Made by a program: the position numbers and the translations under genes. This document shows, in pieces, positions 1 to 9,736 of a stretch of DNA of 64,000 nucleotides. The DNA comes from Protonemura montana. Its lineage: Eukaryota > Arthropoda > Insecta > Plecoptera > Nemouridae. The notes beneath the pieces were generated by a model that was not told the origin of the DNA, did no database searches, and saw only the letters and a program-made list of their open reading frames with translations. The DNA lies in NCBI GenBank assembly GCA_947568835.1, contig OX387609.1, positions 8,509,660-8,573,659 of the forward strand. Direction: 5' to 3'. Numbering within the stretch: position 1 is the stretch's first letter; each line of letters opens with the position of its first letter.

Positions 1-650
1 ACAGCTGCCCATGAAAACTTGTAAATATATCATTTGCCAACTGCATTATCTTGTGTTACCTCTTAATTTAAGCTTACGTCTATTTAATTTTAAAAAAATT
101 ATTTGTTTAAGTCATGTTTTAAATTGTTCATGTTTATAAATACCATGTTTCTGTTACCATGTTACACTTGTGGACTTGCCTCTGCTGTTGATAAATAAAT
201 AATAAATAAATAAAAACACAGTTAAAGTATTTTTTATCCTCTGTGCAATCCAAACTCTAAAATGCCACTTGGATTAGTTTCATATATTATAAATGTAATC
301 CGTTGAGATAAAGAATAAAAAAAAAAAAAAAAACACTATTCGATTTTTTTTAAATCGCGCAAATAGCAGCCTATAAATGGGGCGAAAAACATTATTTATC
401 TAATTAGGAAGGAAAACCAGGTAAAGCACTTGAGAGATTTTGTACGCTTGTGGTACAAATGCAATTGAAGTCCTTGTCGGTCGTGAATCGTGGATGGTTG
501 GTTTCGAGGGTCTGCCCTCAAATTTCACAAGATTAAAACCTTAAAAACTATATTTTGTCTTGCCTTGAACTGACATGTTTGGTGAAACGGATCAGAAAGA
601 ATGACGGAGACCCCTGTCAAATACAACCAAACAAAAACCCACTTGCTCAC
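1..650. other. AT-rich non-coding, probable intron 1 of the left gustatory receptor
   Basis: This stretch lies beyond the splice donor of the minus-strand receptor exon at 651-904, so it is most likely that gene's first intron. An A-rich run of AATAA/AAATA units at about 192-216 follows a T-rich segment and resembles the 3' tail of a non-LTR retroelement. A second A-run sits at about 315-333. I see no further receptor exon here, so the remaining exons should lie to the left of the window. Confidence 0.4.
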
Positions 651-904
651 CTGAGTGAAAAAGCATTTTTTCCACAAATCCCGATCACTGGCATCAAACC
701 AAAACACTCTGCGATCACTAGCACATGTTTGATAGCAGAATGGAACGAGTTCTTATCCTTGACGGCATCCCTTTTTGTCGCAAGGGAGTCGTCCACGAAC
801 CATTTGTTCCGCACTCGTTCCGGCCTGGAGATATCTTGGTCCTGCAGGATCCATCGAACATCCTGAATGTCGTCGACTGACCTATCTTGCAGCTCAGGAT
901 CCAT
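651..904 (-). CDS. Sugar-type gustatory receptor, first exon only (gene runs off the left edge)
   Basis: The minus-strand ATG at 904-902 opens an 84-codon reading frame plus two bases. It ends at a consensus donor (CAG then GTGAGC, the GT immediately below 651), phase 2, and reading on hits a stop inside the donor. The end of the exon reads NSFHSAIKHVLVIAECFGLMP. That is the start of TM1 in the insect sugar receptor clade (Gr5a/Gr64 type): a short cytoplasmic N-terminus, then F-H-x-A-I/V-x-x-V-L-V-x-A-x-x-F. The right-hand receptor at 3648 has the same exon end at the same phase (AG|G), which supports a paralogous pair. These receptors are seven-TM ligand-gated cation channels of gustatory neurons, with the N-terminus inside the cell. 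The remaining exons are outside the window, so intactness cannot be judged. Confidence 0.8.
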
Positions 905-3647
905 ATCTTAGTTTTTAAGATTGGATTAAAATATTTTAAGGATTTTCACTGCTGATTTTATTGGACAATTGGTCCTTTTTCTAAGAAAAATTTGATAGCG
1001 CTTCGACTTTCAGCACCATCAGCGGGCTAACTGCACTGTTCAGCACTATCGAAGCACTAACAGCACTATCGAAGCACCTTTGATATCGGTAATTAAATAA
1101 TTCAATTTCGAATGTGGCATTTCTAAAACGTTGCGTTTGCTGTGTATTTTTTAACAAAAGAAATAATTAACGAACGGATCCAGCACTGTCAAAGCACCAC
1201 AGTTTAAAATGTAAAAAACGTTAAAATTACTATATGCGGCACAACCATCTTAGACGTGAATTAAACAAAATTCTTGATAACGTTTCAAAGAAAATTCCTT
1301 GAATTTCCAACACCGTTGATGTTCAATTTACTGCGTGATTCATGTCCACTTCACTATACCAATCGTACAACAATGAACACAAATCGCGGTTATTTTGTAA
1401 TTAAAAAAAAAAATCACACATGATTGACAGTTGACACAATTGTATCGCATGTTCTTGTCAAGTTTGAGACGCAAAATCCACCACTCAATGCATGATTGGT
1501 GCACTCTATTGTTTTCGCTAGAACGCTCTGCTCTAATCACATCGAATCACGATAGCTTTGCACAATTCGCGTTATCATTGAACTGCAATTGCAATCAAGG
1601 TGATGTTAGGCTGGTAGATAATGATTTAGATACACGGAAAAGTAATTTTAAACAGCACCACAGTTATGTAACTACGACGTGGGTATATAGTTACAGGTCT
1701 GGCACCTCCACTGGCACTAGATAGATGATTGATTGTAAAATGAAATGCCGACGGGTTCTCTGAAAAATCGTTTCTAATCAGTGCGGACATTAAATTTGAT
1801 AAGGTTTTATGTGGAAACAGTTGGTGTTGTTCGCACGCGGTTTTGGCCACAACAAACGAAAATGAATTGGCTACAACAAATTGTTGTAGTACATTAGCGC
1901 ACAGAAGTTGGTACGGTTAAATTTTCTTGTTCAAAACGATCAGCTTCAAAACAGATCGATGGTAATCATTTCAGAGTTCTTTTATTTTACCCTGAGATTT
2001 ATAAGCATATAGGATATCTAAAATTACATTAAAAAAAAAAAGTATAATGAAACAAATAACAAGCAACGTAAAGTAACAATGAGTTATGTGCCACCGAATT
2101 TGAAAACACAAAATTCAGGGCACAAATAAAGCTCAAATAACACACAAGGAAAGTTTTTTTTAATTTTGAGTAATCTCTTAGTTGAGTGTACCAATTCGAA
2201 TAAAATTACATTTTCTGTTGATATTTTGTTCCGAAAGACTCAAATTAAAATAGGCCGTGTTTTCCCTGTCATGTCGCGACATACTAAATATTATTTTTGC
2301 TCGACAAGCGACTGCGATATAATCACTGTATTGATTTGCTAGCTTTTGTAAAAGAAAAAAAGGTATTCAGAGGTGACGAAGTATGCAAAATACAAATTTA
2401 AGTTTTTTTTCAGTGATTACAATTCAACGTCGGGGAGTACACACCGAATTGGGAACATTTTGGCTGGTTTAAATTGTTCCGTTAAAAGTCTAACAGTCTG
2501 TTATCTTCTTAAAAAGGACAGTTTTACAGTCCAGTTAAAAAGATAACTGAATATTGAGATGAAGATCTATTTGATCTACCTGAAGAAGTATCTGATTGGC
2601 TGTGACCATGGAAATGAGTCTTTAACTGGCAGTTACTTTTCTAGCCGGACATTTTTAAAGTGGCCCTAACTTAATAAGTTCTAATTATTGTTTTACAGTA
2701 TATACAGTACCTACAGTTTTACACTAACTCTAAATAACATTACATACAAGAAGCATCGAAATAGAATTGTATTTTTGACTGATATAAAATCCAATGCTAA
2801 TTTTGATTGAATATTTATTTTAGCACAAAGGCCGGATCCACAAGGCAGATTTTAACCTAAGCCCCATCAATTTCAGAGTAAAGTTGTTATCACCATGGCA
2901 ACAACTTTTGAAACTCTGGAAACACAGTCTGTGATTGGTTGATCATCTTGCAACTCGGATGTTTAACTTCAGCTATGTTTGACGGATTCGTTCATAAGCT
3001 CCCTAACGATATTTACCCTCGATCCATCACCGTCATCATCCACTGATCGTCACAATGAAGTCATCAACAACGCCTCAGCAGCCATGTTCTACATGCTAAT
3101 TGGAACTTTAATCTCATTGAACAGACAAAATCAATTGTCCGTGTACCGTTGTGCAACAACCGACAATTAGCCACTGGCACGTTATAATTAGCACCGGACA
3201 ATACAAAGTTTGCTCTTGGTAGCAAACATGCCCCGACATACCACCTGCTATTGGTCTTTGCGCGGGGGAACAGGTGGGCAAAGAATTTATTCAAGGAATA
3301 TATGGCAAAATCCTGGTTAAAGGCACTCAGTACGAGCGGAAGATATAATGTAGAAGTCGACACGAGTGCCTCGTTGAACCAAAGTGTTACGACATCTTTT
3401 ATTGAATTATTGATTAGAAAATTGACACATTTTTGCAAGTTTTAAAGTGTATTAGTAGATGTTTTTCTGTTGAGGTGGACGTAGGAGAGTATTTTTATTT
3501 TTTTATTGAGGTAAACCTATTGTAAAATAAGTAATTTGCGAGTTTACCAGCATGGGCATCCGTTTCTTGCATTTTGTTATTGTATAAGCAAAAGAAATCA
3601 CTGACCACACTAAAGAAGAAACACAGTGCGAGCTAAAAGAGCGGCGA
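905..3647. other. Intergenic region between two divergent gustatory receptor genes
   Basis: About 2.7 kb separate the two start codons, so this should contain both promoters. No clear TATA box stands out. Four related copies of a 16-18 bp motif (CAGCACTATCGAAGCA type) lie at 1011, 1041, 1061 and 1181. Segments near 2470-2660 and 2860-2950 resemble sequences elsewhere in the window (about 45030-45115 and 62840-62915 respectively). They look like remnants of small dispersed repeats. Reading frames here show no recognisable protein. Confidence 0.5.
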
Positions 3648-6600
3648 ATGTCATTGAATGCAACTGGAAACAAAGTTTCCCACCGCCTTTGGAATAATTT
3701 CTTTCAAACGACGTCTCCTTTCCTCAACGACATGAGTTATATCGCCTCGTATCGCGAAGACAACGTGCTGAAGCGACCCCGCCTGCTGATCAACGTGCTC
3801 TCAAAAGATGGCGACGAAACTGGTGTTCCTGAGGGAAACGACTTGGGACCAAAGACACCAACAAGTCACCGCGACTGCTTCCATCGGGCCGTGGGGCCGG
3901 TATTGGTTTTGGCTCAATTCTTTGCTTTATTGCCGGTAGGAGGACTTCGATCATCCGACGCGACGCATTTGAGGTTGGTTTGGTCGATGGGTATAAGCTT
4001 AGAGGTATAAGGGAAGTGCAGGAGGCAGCTATCTCTAAGGCTATTTGAGTGGTAGCTTACTCCGGTCCATTACCGCGCAGAAATTACTGGATACAACTAG
4101 GCTGTCAGACCACTTGTCAGAACGCGATGAAACAAAAACTAGGTGATTCGTCACACTATTGACAACAGATTGACGCTTTTAAAAATCGATAGTATTACCT
4201 TGTCTTATACAAGCATTGTAAAAGTAACCTGTTCAATGCGATTTTCCGGTGATTAAAAAGAATATATATTAGTATATAAACAAACTACACATAAAAAATG
4301 CACGCGTCAACCATTTTGAATAGTCTTCCATTGTATCCAGAGTCTAGTCTTTCCAGAATCCCTTGTACCCCGTGCGTCCAGTGTTAGAACGCATTTTTTT
4401 TTTTCAATTTCCCGGAAAATATGCCACCAAAGAGATTTTTAGTTGGTTAAACAGTTCATACCGACCCCAAATAAAGAATAGAGATATTATTTTGTCCTCT
4501 AGAAAAAAAATGAATGTGTGGATATAAATGTGTTGTAGATATGTCATTTTCCTTGATACCGTGTTCTGTTCAGGTTCCGGTGGCTGGACTTCCGGGTGGC
4601 CTACACCTTGTACACCATCGTCAGCTACGCCGTGATGATCGTCGGCCACGTTCACCTGATACTCGACTCCGAAACAGGATTCTCCTTCAGGAAGTCCAGT
4701 AATGTACACCCATTACACGGCCCGCCCAGTAGAATTTGCAGCACTCACATCTAATTGTTATTACTTTAGGGTTTTTGGTGATTATTATTTTTTATTTTTT
4801 ATACGTTTGTTTTAAATATTTTTAGCGTCAGTTTCTGTCGGGGTTGATCGGCTGTCACTAATCTAACAGGCGGCTTATATTTGGAAGGTGGCCGAGGAGG
4901 ATATTGACAAGTCTGTTACCATATAGTAAGGTAGCAGGTCTATTTAAAAAATATTGTAAGTAGGCAAAAAAAGGTAATTTAATGGCGTTCTCGGGAAGAT
5001 TTTCTCAGGAGGAGGTTGACTTAGACAAGATTATTGAGCTGATATTTGTGGTTTAGAGTTTAAATATGAAGTTTATTTCCGAGTTTCTGAAACGATAGAC
5101 TTTTCCCAGAAAGAGATTTTGGAGGCAGAAATTTCTCCGCAATCCGTCTACACTAACTCATCCACCCACATTAGCTCTCGCCATATTTCTGACCGTGCGC
5201 CACTGCTCGACAGTGATCATCGTGTTCTTCGGCATCGCGCTGGCCAGCGGCGTGCTGTTCTTCGTGCTCGCCATGCGTTGGCCAGCGCTCATGCTGCAGC
5301 TGCATCGCCTGGAGGAAGACGTTGACCCGCGATATGGATACCCGCAGGGACTAGCTTGGAAGATTCGCGGTATCACCGTCGCAGTGCTCTCGCTATCTTT
5401 CTGTGAGTCAACGGGGAAGACAATTGACACACCGCGACATCCCTTGTCACCCAATGACTAACATACCGACAAAACTGGAAGATGCTTCTATGTGGGGTCA
5501 GCGTCGTTTCGAGTGTTAAGACATTTAATTTCGTTATTTCTCGCAGATTACCGGAATCTGAAACTTGGTTTCGCGTAATTAATCTTTATTAATGCTAACC
5601 TCAATAGTTGTTAAACATGTATCGACATTTTGAGTCGTAATTATTTTATTGTTGAGGTTTGTTAAAAAGGACGGTCGCAAGCGCCATCGGGTGGCACATA
5701 CCGTTGTCACGTGTTGCCGGCTCGTTTGCTTAGCAGAAAGTTTAATATTAACACTGGCCCTCTGAATATATATATTTATATATATACCCTGAATGGAACT
5801 CATGGTATATGTGCCGGTCACCCACCCAAAAACCTATAACCCAACGCAATGTCGCTTAACCTAACTTGGTGTTTCAGTCGAACACGTGCTCGCGAACATG
5901 AAAGCACTCCGCCGGGCGCTGGACTGCGCCGACTGGACCATCGACTGGGTGCACATTTACTACTCCAACAACTTCAAAGTGGCCACAATCTTCGGCTACA
6001 ACCACGGGGTCAGCGCCATCGTCCAGTGGGCGGGGTTCTGTGCCACGTTCGCATGGAACTTCATGGACTTGTTTGTGATCATCGTTAGCGTCATGTTGAC
6101 GGAGAGGTTCCGACAGATCAGTCGAAAGCTGGAGACGGTTCGGGGGAAGGTTAGAGGATGCAAAGAATTTGGCAAAACACATGAAATTTCCAATTACTTT
6201 ACATTTTCATCAAAATTATAGAAGATCTCGGAAAACTAATAAAAATTAGATTGACTATATGTAATTCTGAATAAAAACTGATTTGTGTATTTAAACAGGA
6301 AAGGTATTTTGTTTACTCTTTAAAAGACAATATTGCTTTTTTTTGTCAATCGCCAAATTTTCCGATGAACTGACGTGAAAATAATGCATGTGAAATTCAT
6401 AAACCGATCCAAATTTGAAAACATGACAACTTTCCAAACTTTATTTGCGATAGCAAAATAATGTGTGCTATAGGGGGCCATTTGTTTATAGGATGTATAG
6501 GGTTGTGTAGGATATATGTTATAGGAGGTAATAGAAGGTAGTTTCTAGTCTTGACCAATCGTTGCGTGGGTCTGTTCCAGACGATGTCGACCCGATTCTG

Positions 6601-9600
6601 GACTCAAATTCTAGACGACTACGCAGGCGTCGCGTTCCTCGTCAGAGTTTTCGACGAGCACGTCAACAAGATCGTGCTGCTCACTGTCGGCAACAACCTC
6701 TACTTCATCTGTCTACAGTTGCTCAACAGCATCAAGTCAGTGAACCCTAGAACCCACCCTGCCGTGTCCTGAAGTGGACCCTGCTCCCATGTCCCATGTC
6801 TCTTGGCCCAGCCTTGCCAGGAGGTCGTGGGGTATGAACCACACCATGGCTGTGCATGAACACTGCTAAGAACCCACCCTGTCCCATCGCGCCCTGCCTG
6901 ACGTGGACCCTGTCCCATGTTCTATGTCTCGTGTCCCAGCCTTGCCAGGAGGTCATGGGTATGAACCGCACCATGGCTGTGCATGAACACTGCCAAGAAC
7001 CCACCCTATCCCATCGCGCCCTGCCTAACGTGGACCCCTGGGTACACTCCATTGTTGCAGATATAAACGCGATGAGGGTGACTCTTTGTACTTCTATGTG
7101 TCTTTCGGCCACCTCCTGCTCCGCTCGACGGCGATGTGCATCTTTGCAGCGCTGGTCCATCAGGAGAGCAAGCAGCCAGCGTCTGTTCTCTTTAGTGTAC
7201 CGTCGTCAAATTACACTCAAGAGGTACGTATAGAAGAAAGCTGTAGGGCTCCTCAGGCTGTCTGAGCTTTGTCCTCTAGGATTTGGAGCAAAATGCTATG
7301 TTGGCTTTGATGACTTGAGCATCTGTCACTCCTATTCCTTAGTTAAATCATGACACAATCTATATTCCACATCAGACCCAACAATGCGATTACTGTAAAA
7401 CCGATTGATTATCGATTGAACAGATTGATGATAGGTAAAGTTAGAGGACCAGTGTTAATCTTAAGCTTTCTGCTGAGCAAACGAGCCGGTAACACGTGGT
7501 AACGGTGGGTGCCACCCAATGGCGCTTGCGAACTCAGAACGGCGGTGATTCCACCTAAAAGCATCCTCTATTTTTATCAGTAAAGTAGTCATTTGGCGGC
7601 CATTTTTTTCAAGAAGACCGTTTGACATCAGCGCTAGTATTACGCTTTTAACTAACCTCAAGATCAGATCGCTCATACCAAGAAATTAATCAACAAGTTG
7701 TCAGGGATATCACTAAAAAGTCGAGTATACCTGTGATTGAATTAAAGTCCTTGTCGGGATTGCAAAAAAGTCAATAACATACTAGAAACTTTCTTTTCTC
7801 CGTCGATTGCAGGTGCAGCGGTTTATTTTCCAAGTAACTACAGACCACATCGCCCTTACAGGACTTAACTTCTTCTCGATCACCAAGACGATGTTGCTGA
7901 CGGTAAGTTGTAGACTTATACGCAGACTCCTGTCGAAGACATGATACGAGGGCGCCTAACATGCTTCTTAAGTCTAGCCCGCGAGAGAAGATACCAGCCC
8001 AAGCTAGCATGCTACAATCTCATGAATTCAATTTCAGTTACGAAATCAGTGCTGGGATTTCAAAATACTTGTTAAACTGCAAAATAATTGCTAAGAATGT
8101 TTTAACAGGTAAATCTCATTTAGATTATTATTTAATTATTATCATTGTGTTCAAATAGGCATTCAAAATAAAATCTGATGTATTTTTTTCTTTATTTAAT
8201 CCGATCATAACTTTTATATTTATACTAGTAGTACCCGCTGCCTACGGCCGCTTTGTATTTTGAGAAAGTTGGCATTTTGGTTTCAAATGTAAAGCCTACC
8301 ATGCAATACCACACAGTACCCCCGATTATTTTGTTTGAAATTTGCCGCTTTTGTCACATGGGGTCACTGCATTGTGGAAACTCTGTGAATTCCAAAGTGA
8401 CCACGATGACAATTTCGAAAACAAACGACGTTGGCTGTCAAAAGATTTCCGTGTATGATTTCTTGAAATATTTCTTAGAGAGTGAAACTTGTGAAATACC
8501 TTTTACAATCTGGGCTAGCCAATCTTGCTAGCCAAGACTCCAAAAATATTTCAGTTCTGTCATTTATTTCCCTTCAGTTCTAGAGATTTTGAAAAGAATT
8601 TGACATTGACGTTGACACTGACATTGACGTTTGAATATCCTGAATGCACTGCCTCAAAGATAAGTTTAAGAATTCGTTCACCCTGCAGTGGTCAAAAAAC
8701 CAAACAAATGAATGCATCTGTCAAACTTTTTGCAAAATTATTTCTAATTCACATAAAACGAACTTAAACAACAGCGTTTGCGCTCAATTTCTTCAACAAC
8801 TTCCATGGGCATGCATAAACAGTATTACCGAGTTGCTGCGGGTGAGTAAAAGGCAAGTTTTGAATCAAATAAAAATCGAACTGTGAGACATGGCTCCAAT
8901 TTTCCTAGGCAGGAAATTTCAAACATAATTATCAATATTTCACCAAAAAAACGCTTTCAAATCACCCTCAAAGTGTCACAATAGTGTTGAGATTTTAATT
9001 TTGAACAATTATAACCCAATTGCACACGTTTTTTACCAAATTTCGCAATTTCCATCAACATGTACAGAAATATGTTACCCCAGCTGGTCAGATACAAACT
9101 AAAAAGTTGAACATCGCAGATTTAAGGCTTTTATATAAGGTAAATATATAAGGTTAATTTGTTTTAAGAATGGCTAAAATATGAATTCTCGTGGTGGGAT
9201 GAAAACGGGCCGTGATTAACAACAGGTAGTTCTGACGTCATTCTGTGTATCCTTCGCGTTCGCTTCTGTTTTTTTACGTTTTTTGAAGTTTTTTGGCGTC
9301 ATACTGACGTCAGAGACCACTTCATGTCATAAAAAATGGCGACCCTCGTTTTCGTACGAGATTCAAACGCAAACGTTTTAAACAGGTATATTTTATTCAA
9401 AATTGAATTTAGAAGAAAATAAAAAAATACGTGTTCATTATTTTCTCGCAAAAAAAAATAGTTTCAAATTTAAAGAGATTTCCCTATTGGTTTGAAGATT
9501 GAATTTGTACGCGGGACACCTCTATACACCAGCTCGTACCAGCTATTTGCCACTGGCTCCACTCGACCAACCAAAATGATTTTTTTTATTACAGTTGGCT

Positions 9601-9636
9601 GGAACGATCATCACTTACGAAATCGTGTTGGTGTAA
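3648..9636 (+). CDS. Sugar-type gustatory receptor (Gr5a/Gr64 clade), 8 exons
   Basis: Exons by splice sites and phase: 3648-3973, 4574-4698, 5175-5402, 5878-6149, 6581-6735, 7061-7223, 7813-7902 and 9595-9636. They sum to 467 codons including the stop. Exon 1 carries FHRAVGPVLVLAQFFALLPV (TM1). Exon 2 continues with RFRW and TM2. Exon 5 contains NNLYFICLQLLNS, a strong sugar-receptor motif, and exon 7 supplies the segment before TM7. The last exon encodes GTIITYEIVLV and then TAA (9634-9636). In GRs the TM7 signature is TY followed by five residues and QF, so the TAA falls on the expected Gln. The frame stays open for 32 more codons. The exon 1 donor (GAG|GTTGGT) is weak but is the only one that keeps phase. 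Role: an odorant-receptor-like cation channel in gustatory neurons, probably tuned to sugars (inferred from family). Confidence 0.85.
5530..5800 (+). repeat. Dispersed repeat family B, copy 1 (receptor intron 3)
   Basis: This is the most complete of nine copies in the window of a roughly 250-bp non-coding repeat. One end is TTCGTTATTTCTCGCAGATT. The body carries the diagnostic AAGCGCCATCGGGTGGCAC and TTGCCGGCTCGTTTGCT. The far end in other copies is ACTATACCTATAAACTCAAT. I see no terminal inverted repeats and no reading frame, so its class (SINE, MITE or Helitron-like) is open. Confidence 0.75.
6751..7037 (+). repeat. Minisatellite, 120-127 bp unit, about 2.3 copies (receptor intron 5)
   Basis: Units start at 6751, 6871 and 6998, each beginning AACCCACCCT. 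The first two are about 120 and 127 bp long and the third is truncated at about 7037. Shared text includes AGCCTTGCCAGGAGGTC and CATGGCTGTGCATGAACACTG. The array is GC-rich compared with its surroundings and sits between exon 5 and exon 6 of the receptor. Apparent ORFs on both strands here are by-products of the repeat. Confidence 0.9.
7440..7535 (-). repeat. Repeat family B, truncated copy 2 (receptor intron 6)
   Basis: In reverse orientation it carries TGCTGAGCAAACGAGCCGG and GTGCCACCC-ATGGCGCTTG, which match the core of family B. Only about 95 bp are clearly related. Confidence 0.65.
7973..8100. repeat. Dispersed repeat, shared with 51299-51425
   Basis: The segment beginning CTAGCCCGCGAGAGAAGATACC and continuing through ATTTCAAAATACTTG has a diverged counterpart at 51299-51425. 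Both copies keep the phrases ACCAGCCCAA, CTCATGAA and ATTTCAAAAT in the same order. It lies in intron 7 of the receptor. Confidence 0.6.
8600..8633 (+). repeat. Hexanucleotide repeat (TTGACR)n
   Basis: Nearly six tandem 6-bp units of TTGACA, TTGACG or CTGACA type. It is short and lies in receptor intron 7. Confidence 0.7.
9233..9384 (+). promoter_or_regulatory. Promoter-like patch with two CRE sites, ATG and splice donor, inside receptor intron 7
   Basis: Two perfect TGACGTCA palindromes (CREB/ATF sites) lie at 9233-9240 and 9305-9312. Shortly downstream, ATGGCGACC at 9336 opens 16 codons plus two bases ending at a donor-like CAG|GTATAT (9384/9385). CRE pairs followed by ATGGCG are typical of housekeeping promoters. 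I could not find a matching second exon, so this may be a nested gene start, a retrocopy fragment or chance. Confidence 0.3.
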
Positions 9637-9735
9637 CTGAACTCTGTCGACGACGAAAAGGAGTTCCACAGTGATACCAACTTCACCCTGATCGTGAACC
9701 CGTTCTGTCCGAACAAGACCAGAACTCCTATTTGA
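9637..9735 (+). other. In-frame open extension after the receptor stop codon
   Basis: After the TAA at 9634-9636 the same frame runs 32 sense codons to TGA at 9733-9735. The residues (start LNSVDDEKEF, end NKTRTPI) are hydrophilic and look like a cytosolic or extracellular tail rather than UTR noise. If the TAA were CAA, the protein would be about 499 residues and would contain VQL at the end of TM7. Confidence 0.45.
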
Positions 9736-9736
9736 G

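Noticed and set aside
3974..4010. Alternative exon 1 donors in the right receptor (ATGG|GTATAAG, GAG|GTATAA)
   Set aside because: The first would break the reading frame into exon 2, and both add residues that disrupt the conserved LR-FRW junction. The phase-2 donor at 3974 matches the paralogue.
6747..7160. Minus-strand frame of 137 codons with repeated GQGP/WDRV text
   Set aside because: Produced by the minisatellite in receptor intron 5; the unit lengths differ (120 and 127 bp) and there is no start or splice support.
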